A program made the position numbers and the translations under genes. Shown here one piece after another: positions 1 through 7,875 of a DNA stretch of 60,000 bases (the first letter of the stretch is position 1; each line of letters begins with the position of its first letter). Origin of the DNA: Tubulanus polymorphus (lineage: Eukaryota; Nemertea; Palaeonemertea; Tubulaniformes; Tubulanidae). Location of the stretch: contig NC_134027.1 of the NCBI RefSeq assembly GCF_964204645.1, forward strand, positions 19,768,485 through 19,828,484. The letters run 5' to 3'. A model generated the notes under the pieces. That model saw only the letters and a list, made by a program, of their open reading frames with translations, ran no database searches and was not told the origin of the DNA.

Positions 1-1388
1 CTGCGACAATTCAATATTTTGGTTTTATCGCCTGCGACAATTCAATATTTTGGTTTTATCGCCCGCGATTATTCATTATTTTGGTTTTGTCGCCTGAGAA
101 AATTCATTATTTTGGTTTTATCGCCCGCGACAATTCATTATTACGGTTTTATCGCCCGCGACAATTCATTATTTCGGTTTTGTCGCCCGCGACAATTCAC
201 CATTTTGGTTTTGTCGCCCTCGACAATTCATTATTTCGGTTTTATCGCCCGCAACAATTCATTATTTTGGTTTTATCGCCAGTGACAATTCATTATTTTG
301 GTTTTGTCGCCCCGACAATTCTTTTTTTTGTTTTGTCGCCCGCGACAGTTCATTCGTTTGGTTTTGTCACCCGCGACAATTCAATATTTTGGTTTTGTCG
401 CCCGCGACAATTCAATATTTTGGTTTTATCGCCTGCGATAATTCATCATTTTGGTTTTATCGCCCGCGACAATTCATTATTTTGGTTTTGTCGCCCGAGA
501 CAATTCATTATTTTAGTTTTATCGCCCGCGAAAATTCATTATTTTGGTTTTATCGCCCGCGACAATTCATTATTTTGCTTTTGTCGCCCGCGACAATTCA
601 CCATTTTGGTTTTGTCGCCTGGACAATTCACCATTTTGGTTTTGTCGCCCGCGACAATTCATTATTTTGGTTTTGTCGCCCCGACAATTCTTTTTTTGGT
701 TTTGTCGCCCCGACAATTCTTTTTTTGGTTTTGTCGCCCGCGAAAATTCATAAGTTTGGTTTTGTCGCCCGCGACAATTCAATATTTTGGTTTTATCGCC
801 CTCGACAATTCATTACTTTGGTTTTATCTCCAGCGACAATTCATTATTTTGGTTTTGTCGCCCGCGACAATTCTTGTTTTTGGTTTTGACGCCCGCGACA
901 ATTCATTATTTTGGTTTTATACTTTGTTTTTGTCGCCCGCGACAATTTTTTTTTTGGTTTTGTCGCCCGCAACAATTCAATATTTTGGTTTTATCGCCCG
1001 CGACAATTCAATATTTTAGTTTTATCGCCCGCGATAATTCATTATTTTGGTTTTATCGCCTGCGACAATTCAATATTTTGTTTTTATCGTCCGCGACAAT
1101 TCATTATTTTGGTTTTATCGCCCGCGACAATTCAATATTTTGTTTTTATCGTCCGCGACAATTCATTATTTTGGTTTTGTCGCTCGAGACAATTTATTAT
1201 TTTGGTTTTATCGTCCGCGACAATTCATTATTTTGGTTTTGTCGCTCGAGACAATTCATTATTTTGGTTTTATCGCCCGCGACAAATCATTAGTTTGGTT
1301 TTGTCGCCCGCGACAATTCAATATTTTGGTTTTATCACCCGTGACAATTCATTAGTTTGGTTTTGTCGCCCGCGACAATTCTTTTTCA
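1..1388. repeat. 31-bp tandem satellite (block A)
   Basis: About 45 imperfect copies of a 31-bp unit built on TTATTTTGGTTTTATCGCC followed by CGCGACAATTCA. The unit carries no stop codon in any of the three plus-strand frames, and because 31 is not a multiple of 3, all three frames read as long Phe-rich pseudo-proteins. These are not genes. The same satellite recurs at 2488-2735 and 18780-19915. Confidence 0.95.
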
Positions 1389-1951
1389 GTCCACTTGGGA
1401 CTTTAGTCCCAGCGGGCTATTGTGTTCACTTTTCGTCCGTCCGTCCGTCTATAGACGGAATCCAGTTATTTTGGGAAGTTTTGAAGACGCTTCAAGGTCA
1501 TTGGTTTTAGTATGTGGCCATCAGGGGGCGTTGAATAATACAATAACTTAGTATTGCTATATTATATTTGTACCAAGGCATATTTTGTTACCATGATCAA
1601 TTGCAAAGTTGTAGTTCATGACATCGTCTATGATAGTGGTGAGTTTTTAAGGACATTAGTTTTTCCATATAGTCACCAGGGGGCGTTGAATAGTAGAAAA
1701 GCTTAGTTTTTCCTTATTAGATTGGTACCTAGGCGTAGTTTGTTACCATGATCCATTGCAAAGTTGTAGATCATGACATCGTCTATGATTGTGGTGAGTT
1801 TTCAAGGACATTAGTTATTCCATATAGTCACCAGGGGGCGTTGAATAGTAGAATGGCTTAGTATTTCCTTATTAGATTGGTACCTAGGCATATTTTGTTA
1901 CTATGATCAATTGCAAAGTTGTATTTCATGACATGTACTACGATTGTGGTG

Positions 1952-2166
1952 AGATAAATGAAGAAATCCCACACTTCGAATTTGAAATTATACTATCAAA
2001 TTTATTATTACGAAACCACAACGTTTCGGCTGTTGACTAACAGCCATCATCATCATCATTCCACCTGATGATGGCTGTTAGTCAACAGCCGAAACGTTGT
2101 GGTTTCGTAATAATAAATTTGATAGTATAATTTCAAATTCGAAGTGTGGGATTTCTTCATTTATCT
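1952..2166. repeat. Perfect 100-bp inverted repeat
   Basis: The left arm 1952-2051 and right arm 2067-2166 are exact reverse complements over 100 bp by inspection, separated by a 15-nt spacer. Transcribed, this would form a very long hairpin. Confidence 0.9.
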
Positions 2167-2206
2167 ACAGTTTACACGGATTATAGTGTTTATTCGACAA
2201 CTAACT
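1954..2206. mobile_element. Penelope-like / hammerhead-bearing inverted insertion with 12-bp TSD
   Basis: A 253-bp insertion interrupts the 155-bp array. It is flanked by a direct repeat, GATTGTGGTGAG, at 1942-1953 and 2207-2218. Inside is a perfect 100-bp inverted repeat (1952-2051 against 2067-2166, 15-nt loop) and, in the right arm, a hammerhead core. Hammerhead motifs are known from pseudo-LTRs of Penelope-like retroelements, and inverted truncated tails are common in that group. Assignment to that family is inference, since no RT or GIY-YIG domain is present here. Confidence 0.6.
2065..2109 (+). ncRNA. Hammerhead ribozyme-like core (stem I incomplete)
   Basis: CTGATGA (2065-2071) is followed by stem II GGCTGTT/AACAGCC (2073-2079 with 2084-2090, loop AGTC). 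Next come GAAA (2091-2094), a short stem III pairing A94-C95-G96 with C2106-G2107-T2108, and the expected cleavage nucleotide A2109. All conserved core positions are present. The strands that should form stem I (upstream of 2065, downstream of 2109) do not pair, because the upstream side has been replaced by the inverted copy. Probably a ribozyme remnant rather than an active one. Confidence 0.6.
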
Positions 2207-2487
2207 GATTGTGGTGAGTTTTAAGGTCATTGGGTTTTGCATATGGTCACCAGGGGCGTTGAATAGTAGAATAACTTAGTATTTCCATATTAAATTGGTA
2301 ACGAGGCATATTTTGTTATCACAATCAATTACAAAATCATAGCTGCTCACATGTTCTATGATTGTGGTGGGTTTCAAGGTCATTGGTTTTTGTATATGGT
2401 CACTAGAGGGCGTTATGTTTTGAAATTGTTAGATTGTTGAGCATTTGAAACCACTTCCCAAGTGAGCATGGTGTCCCTGGACCCCTA

Positions 2488-2735
2488 GTTTGGTTTTGTC
2501 TCCCGCAACAATTCTTTATTCTGGTTTTGTCGCACGCAACAATTCAATATTTTGTTTTTGTCGTCCGCGACAATTCATTATTTTGGTTTTATCGCCCGCG
2601 ACAATTCATTATTTTGGTTTTATCGCCCGCGACAATTCATTATTTTTGTTTTGTCGCCCGTGACAATTCAATATTTTGGTTTTGTCACCCGCGACAATTC
2701 ATAATTTTGGTTTTGTCCCCGTGGTTTTGTCGGAA
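2488..2735. repeat. 31-bp satellite (block B)
   Basis: About seven copies of the 31-bp GCGACAATTCATTATTTTGG-type unit, same family and orientation as 1-1388. They abut the dispersed LINE-derived repeat. Confidence 0.9.
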
Positions 2736-2739
2736 CATT

Positions 2740-3110
2740 AAGTTTTTTGGTCGAACAGTGTGTTAAGGTCGTTTTGGAAATTTACTCGGTCTGGTATATT
2801 TTGGATTACTGTGTATGTCATTTGTCAGGACATTAAACAGAAGACGACTTAGGATACTACCTTGCGTGACTCCACTAGTTAGACCGTCTCATTCCGAGAT
2901 GAGGCGTTCCGTTGATTTCGGTTACAAGTTTCCGTTCAGAGATAACTGCTGAGCCATTTTAACGACCTATCATTGATACTGTTTCCTAATAGCCTTTTTA
3001 GTAATGGCTGATGTTGAGCCTTATCAAATGCTTTGTTGAAATCCACCGTTGAACAGGATTCTAAGACTGTGCAGAAAACCCGTTATCGCTGCTTTGCAGC
3101 TATATTTACT
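2740..3110 (-). pseudogene. LINE reverse-transcriptase fragment (copy 1)
   Basis: The minus strand encodes broken segments resembling the core of non-LTR RTs: an AFDKAQ-type motif, a LLKRLLGNSIN-like stretch, and a SGVTQGS-like motif followed by a LLFN-type segment. Stops and frameshifts interrupt it. The same fragment recurs at 20790-21140, 55690-56050 and 59395-59617, so it is part of a dispersed repeat. Confidence 0.6.
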
Positions 3111-3368
3111 ACCAGTGAATTGGTTGCGGACTTCAAGCAGTTAGTTTAACAATACCTATTTTTCTTTACCAAATTAACCGTGTATTTACTAAGATAATCA
3201 TAAGTATACCGGGGAGTCGTAGGCCTAAACGAAACACGCCGAAGTGATATAGCGGAGAAAAGCTGTTTTGTCGACGAGGTATCAAAATAAAAGAATATAT
3301 TCCTTTATTCGGCCGCGGGCTTCAACCTCTATATCAATACCATCAATACTCTATATTTCCTACAGTAC
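3111..3368. repeat. Dispersed repeat flank, target of the LTR element
   Basis: No gene. The sequence matches 21700-21960 and 56580-56815 and ends with CCTACAGTAC, where the LTR element is inserted. The uninterrupted form, CCTACAGTACATACCG, is seen near 21954-21970, which fixes the insertion point. Confidence 0.8.
3365..3368. other. Target-site duplication GTAC (left)
   Basis: GTAC precedes the 5' LTR and recurs at 18278-18281 after the 3' LTR. An empty copy of the host repeat has a single GTAC near 21959-21964. Confidence 0.85.
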
Positions 3369-3704
3369 TGATCCGCAGCAAGATTCCGTAGTAACTAAAA
3401 AATGTTTGTAATGATGGTTTTTGTTTACGTTGGTGGTTTCTTTATGGGTATCAGACAGCAAACGATGTGTGCAAGTTGTTGTTTGATGCTTTGATCTACC
3501 AGCGCTGACAATAAATCAGCCAGGGGTAAAAATAATTCTTCCTCGGTTCTTGTGCTGCGATATCTGGCAAACATTCAGAATTATTTTTAAAAAACTTAAT
3601 GATAGACGGAACTGTAATTGGTTGGGTCGGAACGATGAGGTGCTTTGATAGTGTGGTTTGTGCAGGGATCTCGCTGTTACTTCTTGATACTCCCGACTAC
3701 TTTC

Positions 3705-3712
3705 TATAAAAG
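3705..3712 (+). promoter_or_regulatory. LTR TATA box
   Basis: TATAAAAG, conserved in the 3' LTR at 17341-17348. It probably positions transcription start near 3735, defining U3 as about 3369-3735. Confidence 0.6.
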
Positions 3713-4486
3713 GAAGAACCGGAAGTATAGGAAGACATTGTTGTTTTGCTTTATCCTGTATTATTATAGAGTTAGTTAAATTATAAATGAAAATTGGTAT
3801 AATAAGTATAGAATGATTTTAGATTTGATAATTAATTACATTGTATTTCTGAATCAAAAGTTTACTATTGTTGATTGGAAAAAGAAACGATGAGTTTGTT
3901 CCATAATCTAGGTGAAAACTAAGTTTTGAAAATATATCTAAATTAAGTATCCTGGATGTTAATTAAGGACAAGACCTTTATAATCGCTTAAGTTTTATGG
4001 AAGTTTAATTGTGGCAAATATCAATACTAGCTCTCTAAGGTTTCTGTTGGTGTACATGTCTGTTGGTAACTCGTAGAGAATGGCTGCTCTCTCAACGATG
4101 ATGGGTAGGGAGTGAGTAAATCAAAGCGCGTTATGACAGGAGGGTTGGAAAGAAAAGTTACTTTGGCAAATCAGTTTCTCAAATAATTTTAGATTAGCGA
4201 ATCATTAAGGCTAATTCTACATGTCCAAAACCGTCATGACAGCTAGGTTGCTGCTCCTTGCCAAAAGTCGAACGGGAGAGTCGGCGTTCTAGGAATGCCG
4301 ATCTTTTCCATAAAAGAGGCCCGCAGTCTTGAGAAAGCAGACTTACCCGGGGACGCTCGTTAAGATACTTGAGAGTTGGGTGGAAATACCAGAATTAAGA
4401 CGGGTTACCAACAGTAGTGTACAATAGGAATTTAGAGTTAGGAATTGAACTGTGTGCTATCTGGAGATATTACTATTATCAAGGTA

Positions 4487-4492
4487 AATAAA
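4487..4492 (+). terminator. LTR polyadenylation signal
   Basis: AATAAA followed by a T-rich stretch. The equivalent in the 3' LTR is 18104-18109, where it would end genomic RNA. Confidence 0.55.
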
Positions 4493-4641
4493 ATCTATTT
4501 TATTATTATTATATTCAATCAGAATTTCGGCATTTTAGTTTAATTATTTGGGTTTGTGCACGGACACGTTCTCTCGCCAGGGACCGATCTTTACGTTTTT
4601 ATATTCAACGATTAAGGAGAGGATTGTGACCGGTGTATCAC

Positions 4642-4655
4642 TGGTGCCGAAACCC
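4642..4655 (+). other. tRNA-Phe-like primer-binding sequence inside the LTR
   Basis: TGGTGCCGAAACCC is the reverse complement of the 3' end of typical eukaryotic tRNA-Phe (from memory of tRNA sequences). A primer-binding site normally lies just outside the 5' LTR. Here the same 14 nt plus TTACT also occur at the end of the 3' LTR (18259-18272), so it is LTR-internal. Confidence 0.55.
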
Positions 4656-4713
4656 TTACTGTTTAGTTCTTTTGTGCCGGAAACTTTTGCATTAGTAATT
4701 AATTGTTGTTCAA

Positions 4714-5241
4714 ATGGTATACATTTTTATATGCTCACATTGTGGTGCGAGGAACGCATTCTCTAAGAAGCACCGCACTACAACCAACTCACCATACAAA
4801 AAGAAATTGTGGGGGTTGAACCCACCTAATACCAAACCGTTTGAAATTCCGGTCGAGTTTCGGGAACCATTGTGGGATTTGAACCCACTGCCAACTCCGG
4901 TCGACCCTGTTGAGACACTGCGGGATTCGAACCCCAGAGGTGCACAGCCATTTGAAATCCCGGAAGAGTATCGGGAGCCGTTGTGGGATTCGAACCCACT
5001 GCTGACTTTGGCCGTATCTGCTGAGCCTTTACGGGATTCTAACCCGACCGACACTCAGCGCGAAGCTTCGATCACCTCGAGGGATCCAAACCCTCTCGAA
5101 CGCCGGCAAAGGGTAATGCCAGTGAAAGTGCCCGAGAAATTCGACCCATTTTGGGCACATTTCTTTCGTGATTTTGCAAACCCGGCCGAGTTGTTCTTTG
5201 GTGATAAAGACGCTGACGGCTATTTCCTTTGTCCAGCATAG
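4714..5241 (+). CDS. Leader ORF 1 with PLWDSNP repeats
   Basis: A 175-residue ORF between the 5' LTR and gag; I do not recognise the family. It starts with a Cys-pair segment (ICSHCGARNAF), then carries about six copies of a short motif of the form PLWDSNPL or TLRDSNP. Each copy is encoded by a palindromic tRNA T-arm-like DNA unit. The C-terminus (FFGDKDADGYFLCPA) loosely resembles the tails of leader ORF 2 and Env. It may be a real accessory protein, or it may be open because the RNA hairpins are kept in one frame. All hairpin starts differ by multiples of three. Confidence 0.45.
   Translation: MVYIFICSHCGARNAFSKKHRTTTNSPYKKKLWGLNPPNTKPFEIPVEFREPLWDLNPLPTPVDPVETLRDSNPRGAQPFEIPEEYREPLWDSNPLLTLAVSAEPLRDSNPTDTQREASITSRDPNPLERRQRVMPVKVPEKFDPFWAHFFRDFANPAELFFGDKDADGYFLCPA
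4809..5095 (+). repeat. T-arm-like hairpin array, block 1 (six units)
   Basis: Units at 4809-4825, 4872-4888, 4920-4936, 4983-4999, 5032-5046 and 5079-5095. Each is about 17 nt with a stem of 4-5 bp around a 7-nt loop, usually GTGGG-ATTCGAA-CCCAC, which is the reverse complement of a tRNA T-arm. Stem variants keep pairing, for example GAGGG/CCCTC at 5079 and CGGG/CCCG at 5032. Periods are 63, 48, 63, 48-49 and 47-48 bp. Confidence 0.8.
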
Positions 5242-5335
5242 ACTAAGGGGGTCTTATAGTACCAGTCAATTGTTAACTTTATGATTGCCTGATTGTTATT
5301 TGTGAAAAATATTTGGTGTTGTTTGTGATTGATAC

Positions 5336-5776
5336 ATGTCAGCTGGGTTGAGGCGTGGTTACTGTGGGGCAACGGTGTACAAGATGCACACGCTTGCCCC
5401 AGTCCCCAAGTCTAGTTGGGAGGTACCAGCTCATTTAAGGGAGCCACTGTGGGATTCGAACCCACTTAGCACCAAGGGGACCACTAACAACAGAGCTGCT
5501 GAACAGCCACTGTGGGATTCGAACCCACTTAGCATCAAGGGTATTACCAACGACAGAGCTGTTGAACAGCCACTGTGGGATTCAATCCCACTCAGCACAA
5601 AGGGTACCAATAACGACGGAGCGGTCGGACAGACTCTGAGGGATTCGAACCCTCCACCCAGCGGGCTTAATACTTATACGTCTACCTGGGATCAGGGGGA
5701 TTTCAGTTTATGTGCTATCCCTGACCATAACGTATTGTTGGCTGATAAGTCGCGAATATACAGCTACTTTGATTAA
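5336..5776 (+). CDS. Leader ORF 2 with PLWDSNPL repeats and Env-like tail
   Basis: A 146-residue ORF of unknown family. The central part is four 21-residue repeats centred on PLWDSNPL with spacers such as STKGTTNNRAAEQ. The last segment (LLADKSRIYSYFD) closely resembles the C-terminus of the element's Env (LLADASRLYPYLY). That suggests either a shared terminal function or derivation of this ORF from the env end. It begins about 95 bp after leader ORF 1 stops. Expression, possibly from spliced RNA, is unproven. Confidence 0.5.
   Translation: MSAGLRRGYCGATVYKMHTLAPVPKSSWEVPAHLREPLWDSNPLSTKGTTNNRAAEQPLWDSNPLSIKGITNDRAVEQPLWDSIPLSTKGTNNDGAVGQTLRDSNPPPSGLNTYTSTWDQGDFSLCAIPDHNVLLADKSRIYSYFD
5449..5654 (+). 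repeat. T-arm-like hairpin array, block 2 (four units, 63-bp period)
   Basis: Units at 5449-5465, 5512-5528, 5575-5591 and 5638-5654, exactly 63 bp apart. Three have the GTGGG/CCCAC stem. The last has GAGGG/CCCTC, a double change that keeps pairing. The third unit has a disturbed loop (ATTCAAT). Confidence 0.85.
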
Positions 5777-5868
5777 ATTGGGGTTATTTATTGAAATTAT
5801 AATAAGCAATTAAACTCGAATTGTATAATTTTCTTTTTGGTGATTATTATTTGTAAGTTAGTACGTTA

Positions 5869-6582
5869 ATGTCGGGGTCGATTACGGTAAGGTGCACAAA
5901 CAACCGTCGTAGCACTGGTTATTGGAGTACACTACCCCGAAAAAGGTGTCTCACTACTGTGAGTATAGCACCCGCAACACCTACCATCATAACTGCTTCC
6001 CCTGGGACCAGTGCTGGGACTCCAACTTCTCAGTCTTCAGACTTTGACTTTTTGGATAGTTGTTTGTATTGTGAGTGCCCAACGTTAGCGGTTTTTCAGG
6101 ACCAGGTAAATTGTACTTGCTCGTCTTCAGTGACCCCTTCTCCGCCCCTAAGTCCTTCGGGTACGGATTCGAACCGAGATAGCTCGATACGGACTGGTGA
6201 ACCTTTCACACGGCCGCCGTCATCAGCTGGATCAACCGGTTCCAGCGACTCAAGCTTTTCATGCTGTTGTTCGGTGCCGCCTGGTTCACCTATAGGGATT
6301 GATCAGTTCGACTCAGAGCAACCGGCAGACCTGTCTGCAACTCGATCTTTAAACAGACCATTAGCAATTGTTACGCCTGTAGCGGGCCAACTGTTGGGCG
6401 GACATTTGGGCGCACCTGTCCAAAGTTTTCCAGTAGACCTGTCCTTAGGTGCGTCTGCGGGTGACCAATCGTTGGATCTGTCGCCCAGCAGGGGTATAGG
6501 CCGATTTTCGGAAAGTCAGTCTGCCCTTGGCCCTTGCACCTCGTGGATTTTTGAGGAGATGACATTCTTTCGTCATTTTTAA
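5869..6582 (+). CDS. Leader ORF 3: Ser/Pro-rich accessory protein with PxDLS motifs
   Basis: A 237-residue ORF just upstream of gag; family not recognised. The N-terminal third is Thr/Ser-rich. There are Cys clusters (SCLYCECP, NCTCSSS, SCCCS), then a low-complexity Ser/Pro/Gly region. The C-terminal half contains PADLS and PVDLS, and a weaker SLDLS. PxDLS is the known docking motif for the CtBP co-repressor, also used by some viral regulatory proteins, so a nuclear regulatory role is a plausible inference. One T-arm-like palindrome lies at 6164-6176. No catalytic domain seen. Confidence 0.5.
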   Translation: MSGSITVRCTNNRRSTGYWSTLPRKRCLTTVSIAPATPTIITASPGTSAGTPTSQSSDFDFLDSCLYCECPTLAVFQDQVNCTCSSSVTPSPPLSPSGTDSNRDSSIRTGEPFTRPPSSAGSTGSSDSSFSCCCSVPPGSPIGIDQFDSEQPADLSATRSLNRPLAIVTPVAGQLLGGHLGAPVQSFPVDLSLGASAGDQSLDLSPSRGIGRFSESQSALGPCTSWIFEEMTFFRHF

Positions 6583-6720
6583 GGGAAGGGATTACGGTGG
6601 AGGAGGTTGCCCGTACTTGGGAAAACCTACTTTGTTGGGCTGATCGCCAGGATCAGGTTTAGAATTTAAAAGTAGCATCATCGTAGGGATAATAATAATT
6701 TGATTACTCTGGTTTAGAAA

Positions 6721-7875
6721 ATGGCAACTAGAAGCGGGACAACATACGGGTCGGACGATGCGGGTGGCTTGCAGGGGCAAACCTCTACAGGAGGGAACCC
6801 ACAGGGTCACCCCCCAATTAGCAATGACACGGTTTTAGAGGCCCTCTCGGGCTTACGCGAACAGGTGGACACGGCCACCGCGTTTATGAACTTCTCCATG
6901 CTCCCGAAATTTACAGGACGAGACAGTCAGTGCGTCTCTGATTGGTTCAGAGGGTTCAATCGTTTGGCCGATCTGAGAGGCTGGGACGAAAATGCCAAAA
7001 AGAAACAGTTGTATTGGTTTTTGGCTGGCCCAGCCCTAGTTCTATTCAATGACCTCCGCATTGATCAGGCGACCGATTCGACAAAAATTACCACTCCCTG
7101 GGAGCATATTGTCCATGCATTTTGCACGCAATTTAGCCCTACCTCGTGGGCCTTGGTCAAGGAGTCGGCCTTGACGACAATGCGACAGGGGGAAACGCAA
7201 CCGGTCGATAGGTTTCCGGAGGAAATTGATCGGGTGGCCTCAAGTTTGAAGTTCTCGGACCACCAGAAAAAGATGTTATTGATCAATAACTCTCGGCCTG
7301 ACATTTCAGTCTATCTGTTGTCGCAACGTCCAACAACTTTTAGGGATGCATGGGAGGCAGCCAGAATGGCTGAACATATCGAACAACGAAAGGCCCTGTC
7401 GTCTCCCAAGATATCGCAAATTGGGACCGAACCAAATAAGGCGATAGGGGATGTCATGACGGAGCTACGGGACATGTTCCGCCAAATCATGGACACACAA
7501 AAGTCTACCCGAACTCAGCGGAATGATAGGGGTACTTATTATAGCGAGAACCGTCCATCACAACGGTCACAAGATGGGCAGGTGGTGTGCTACCAATGTC
7601 ACGCCCCCGGTCATTACGCCAGGAATTGTCCAACTTGGCGTTACGACCAACAAAGGTCGCGGGTCTCGCCAAACCGGGACGCATTTCAGCGTGATAATCG
7701 CCGTCCCCAAAACTTTGGTAGGGGCCAGTTTCGGTCACAGAATATTGGACGTGGTTCCCAAGGGGCTAATCGAACATTTAGTCAGGGAAACGACCGGGGA
7801 CCTCATCTTATGGACCGACAAGGGTGGGGTCGCGCAATGAATGGTCAACAGAGCCCTCGCCCGATTCGGCGATAA
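6721..7875 (+). CDS. gag: Gag polyprotein
   Basis: 384 residues. A capsid-like region (around residues 55-200, with KFTGRDSQCVSDWFRGF and WFLAGPAL-type segments) precedes a basic, Gln/Arg-rich C-terminus. That C-terminus has one CCHC zinc knuckle, CYQCHAPGHYARNC, at residues 290-303, which should bind genomic RNA. It would assemble the virus-like particle in the cytoplasm. The C-terminal end overlaps the protease ORF (7824-9362) by about 50 bp in the -1 frame, consistent with frameshift expression of pro-pol. I did not find a convincing classical slippery heptamer in the overlap. Confidence 0.85.
   Translation: MATRSGTTYGSDDAGGLQGQTSTGGNPQGHPPISNDTVLEALSGLREQVDTATAFMNFSMLPKFTGRDSQCVSDWFRGFNRLADLRGWDENAKKKQLYWFLAGPALVLFNDLRIDQATDSTKITTPWEHIVHAFCTQFSPTSWALVKESALTTMRQGETQPVDRFPEEIDRVASSLKFSDHQKKMLLINNSRPDISVYLLSQRPTTFRDAWEAARMAEHIEQRKALSSPKISQIGTEPNKAIGDVMTELRDMFRQIMDTQKSTRTQRNDRGTYYSENRPSQRSQDGQVVCYQCHAPGHYARNCPTWRYDQQRSRVSPNRDAFQRDNRRPQNFGRGQFRSQNIGRGSQGANRTFSQGNDRGPHLMDRQGWGRAMNGQQSPRPIRR

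Larger units (their letters stand above)
1389..2487. repeat. Tandem array of about 155-bp units (left copy)
   Basis: The block opens with a leader containing a CGTCCGTCCGTCC stretch near 1434. It continues as about five units of roughly 155 bp, each marked by a CACCAGGGGGCGTTGAAT-like stretch (near 1520, 1675, 1830, 2250 and 2400). Spacing between markers is 152-155 bp once the insertion at 1954-2206 is subtracted. A related array lies at 58018-59275. No coding content seen. Confidence 0.85.
3369..4660 (+). repeat. 5' LTR (1,292 bp)
   Basis: Begins TGATCCGCAG and ends in CCCTTACT, defined by comparison with 17005-18277 and with the empty target site. It contains a TATAAAAG box at 3705-3712 and AATAAA at 4487-4492. 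Relative to the 3' LTR it has 19 extra bases near 3765. The terminus lacks the usual CA. A tRNA-complementary sequence lies inside the LTR end. Confidence 0.92.

Noticed and set aside
19-1551. Long overlapping plus-strand ORFs in the 31-bp satellite
   Set aside because: They are generated by a stop-free tandem unit read in all frames; there is no start context or domain, and the same happens at 18802-19925.
4809-5654. tRNA genes or tRNA-derived SINEs at the T-arm-like units
   Set aside because: Only T-arm-like hairpins in antisense orientation are present; there are no acceptor, D or anticodon arms and no A box at the right distance.
5449-5654. CRISPR-like array because of exact 63-bp periodicity
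   Set aside because: The spacers are themselves repeated and coding, the context is a eukaryotic retroelement, and there are no cas genes.
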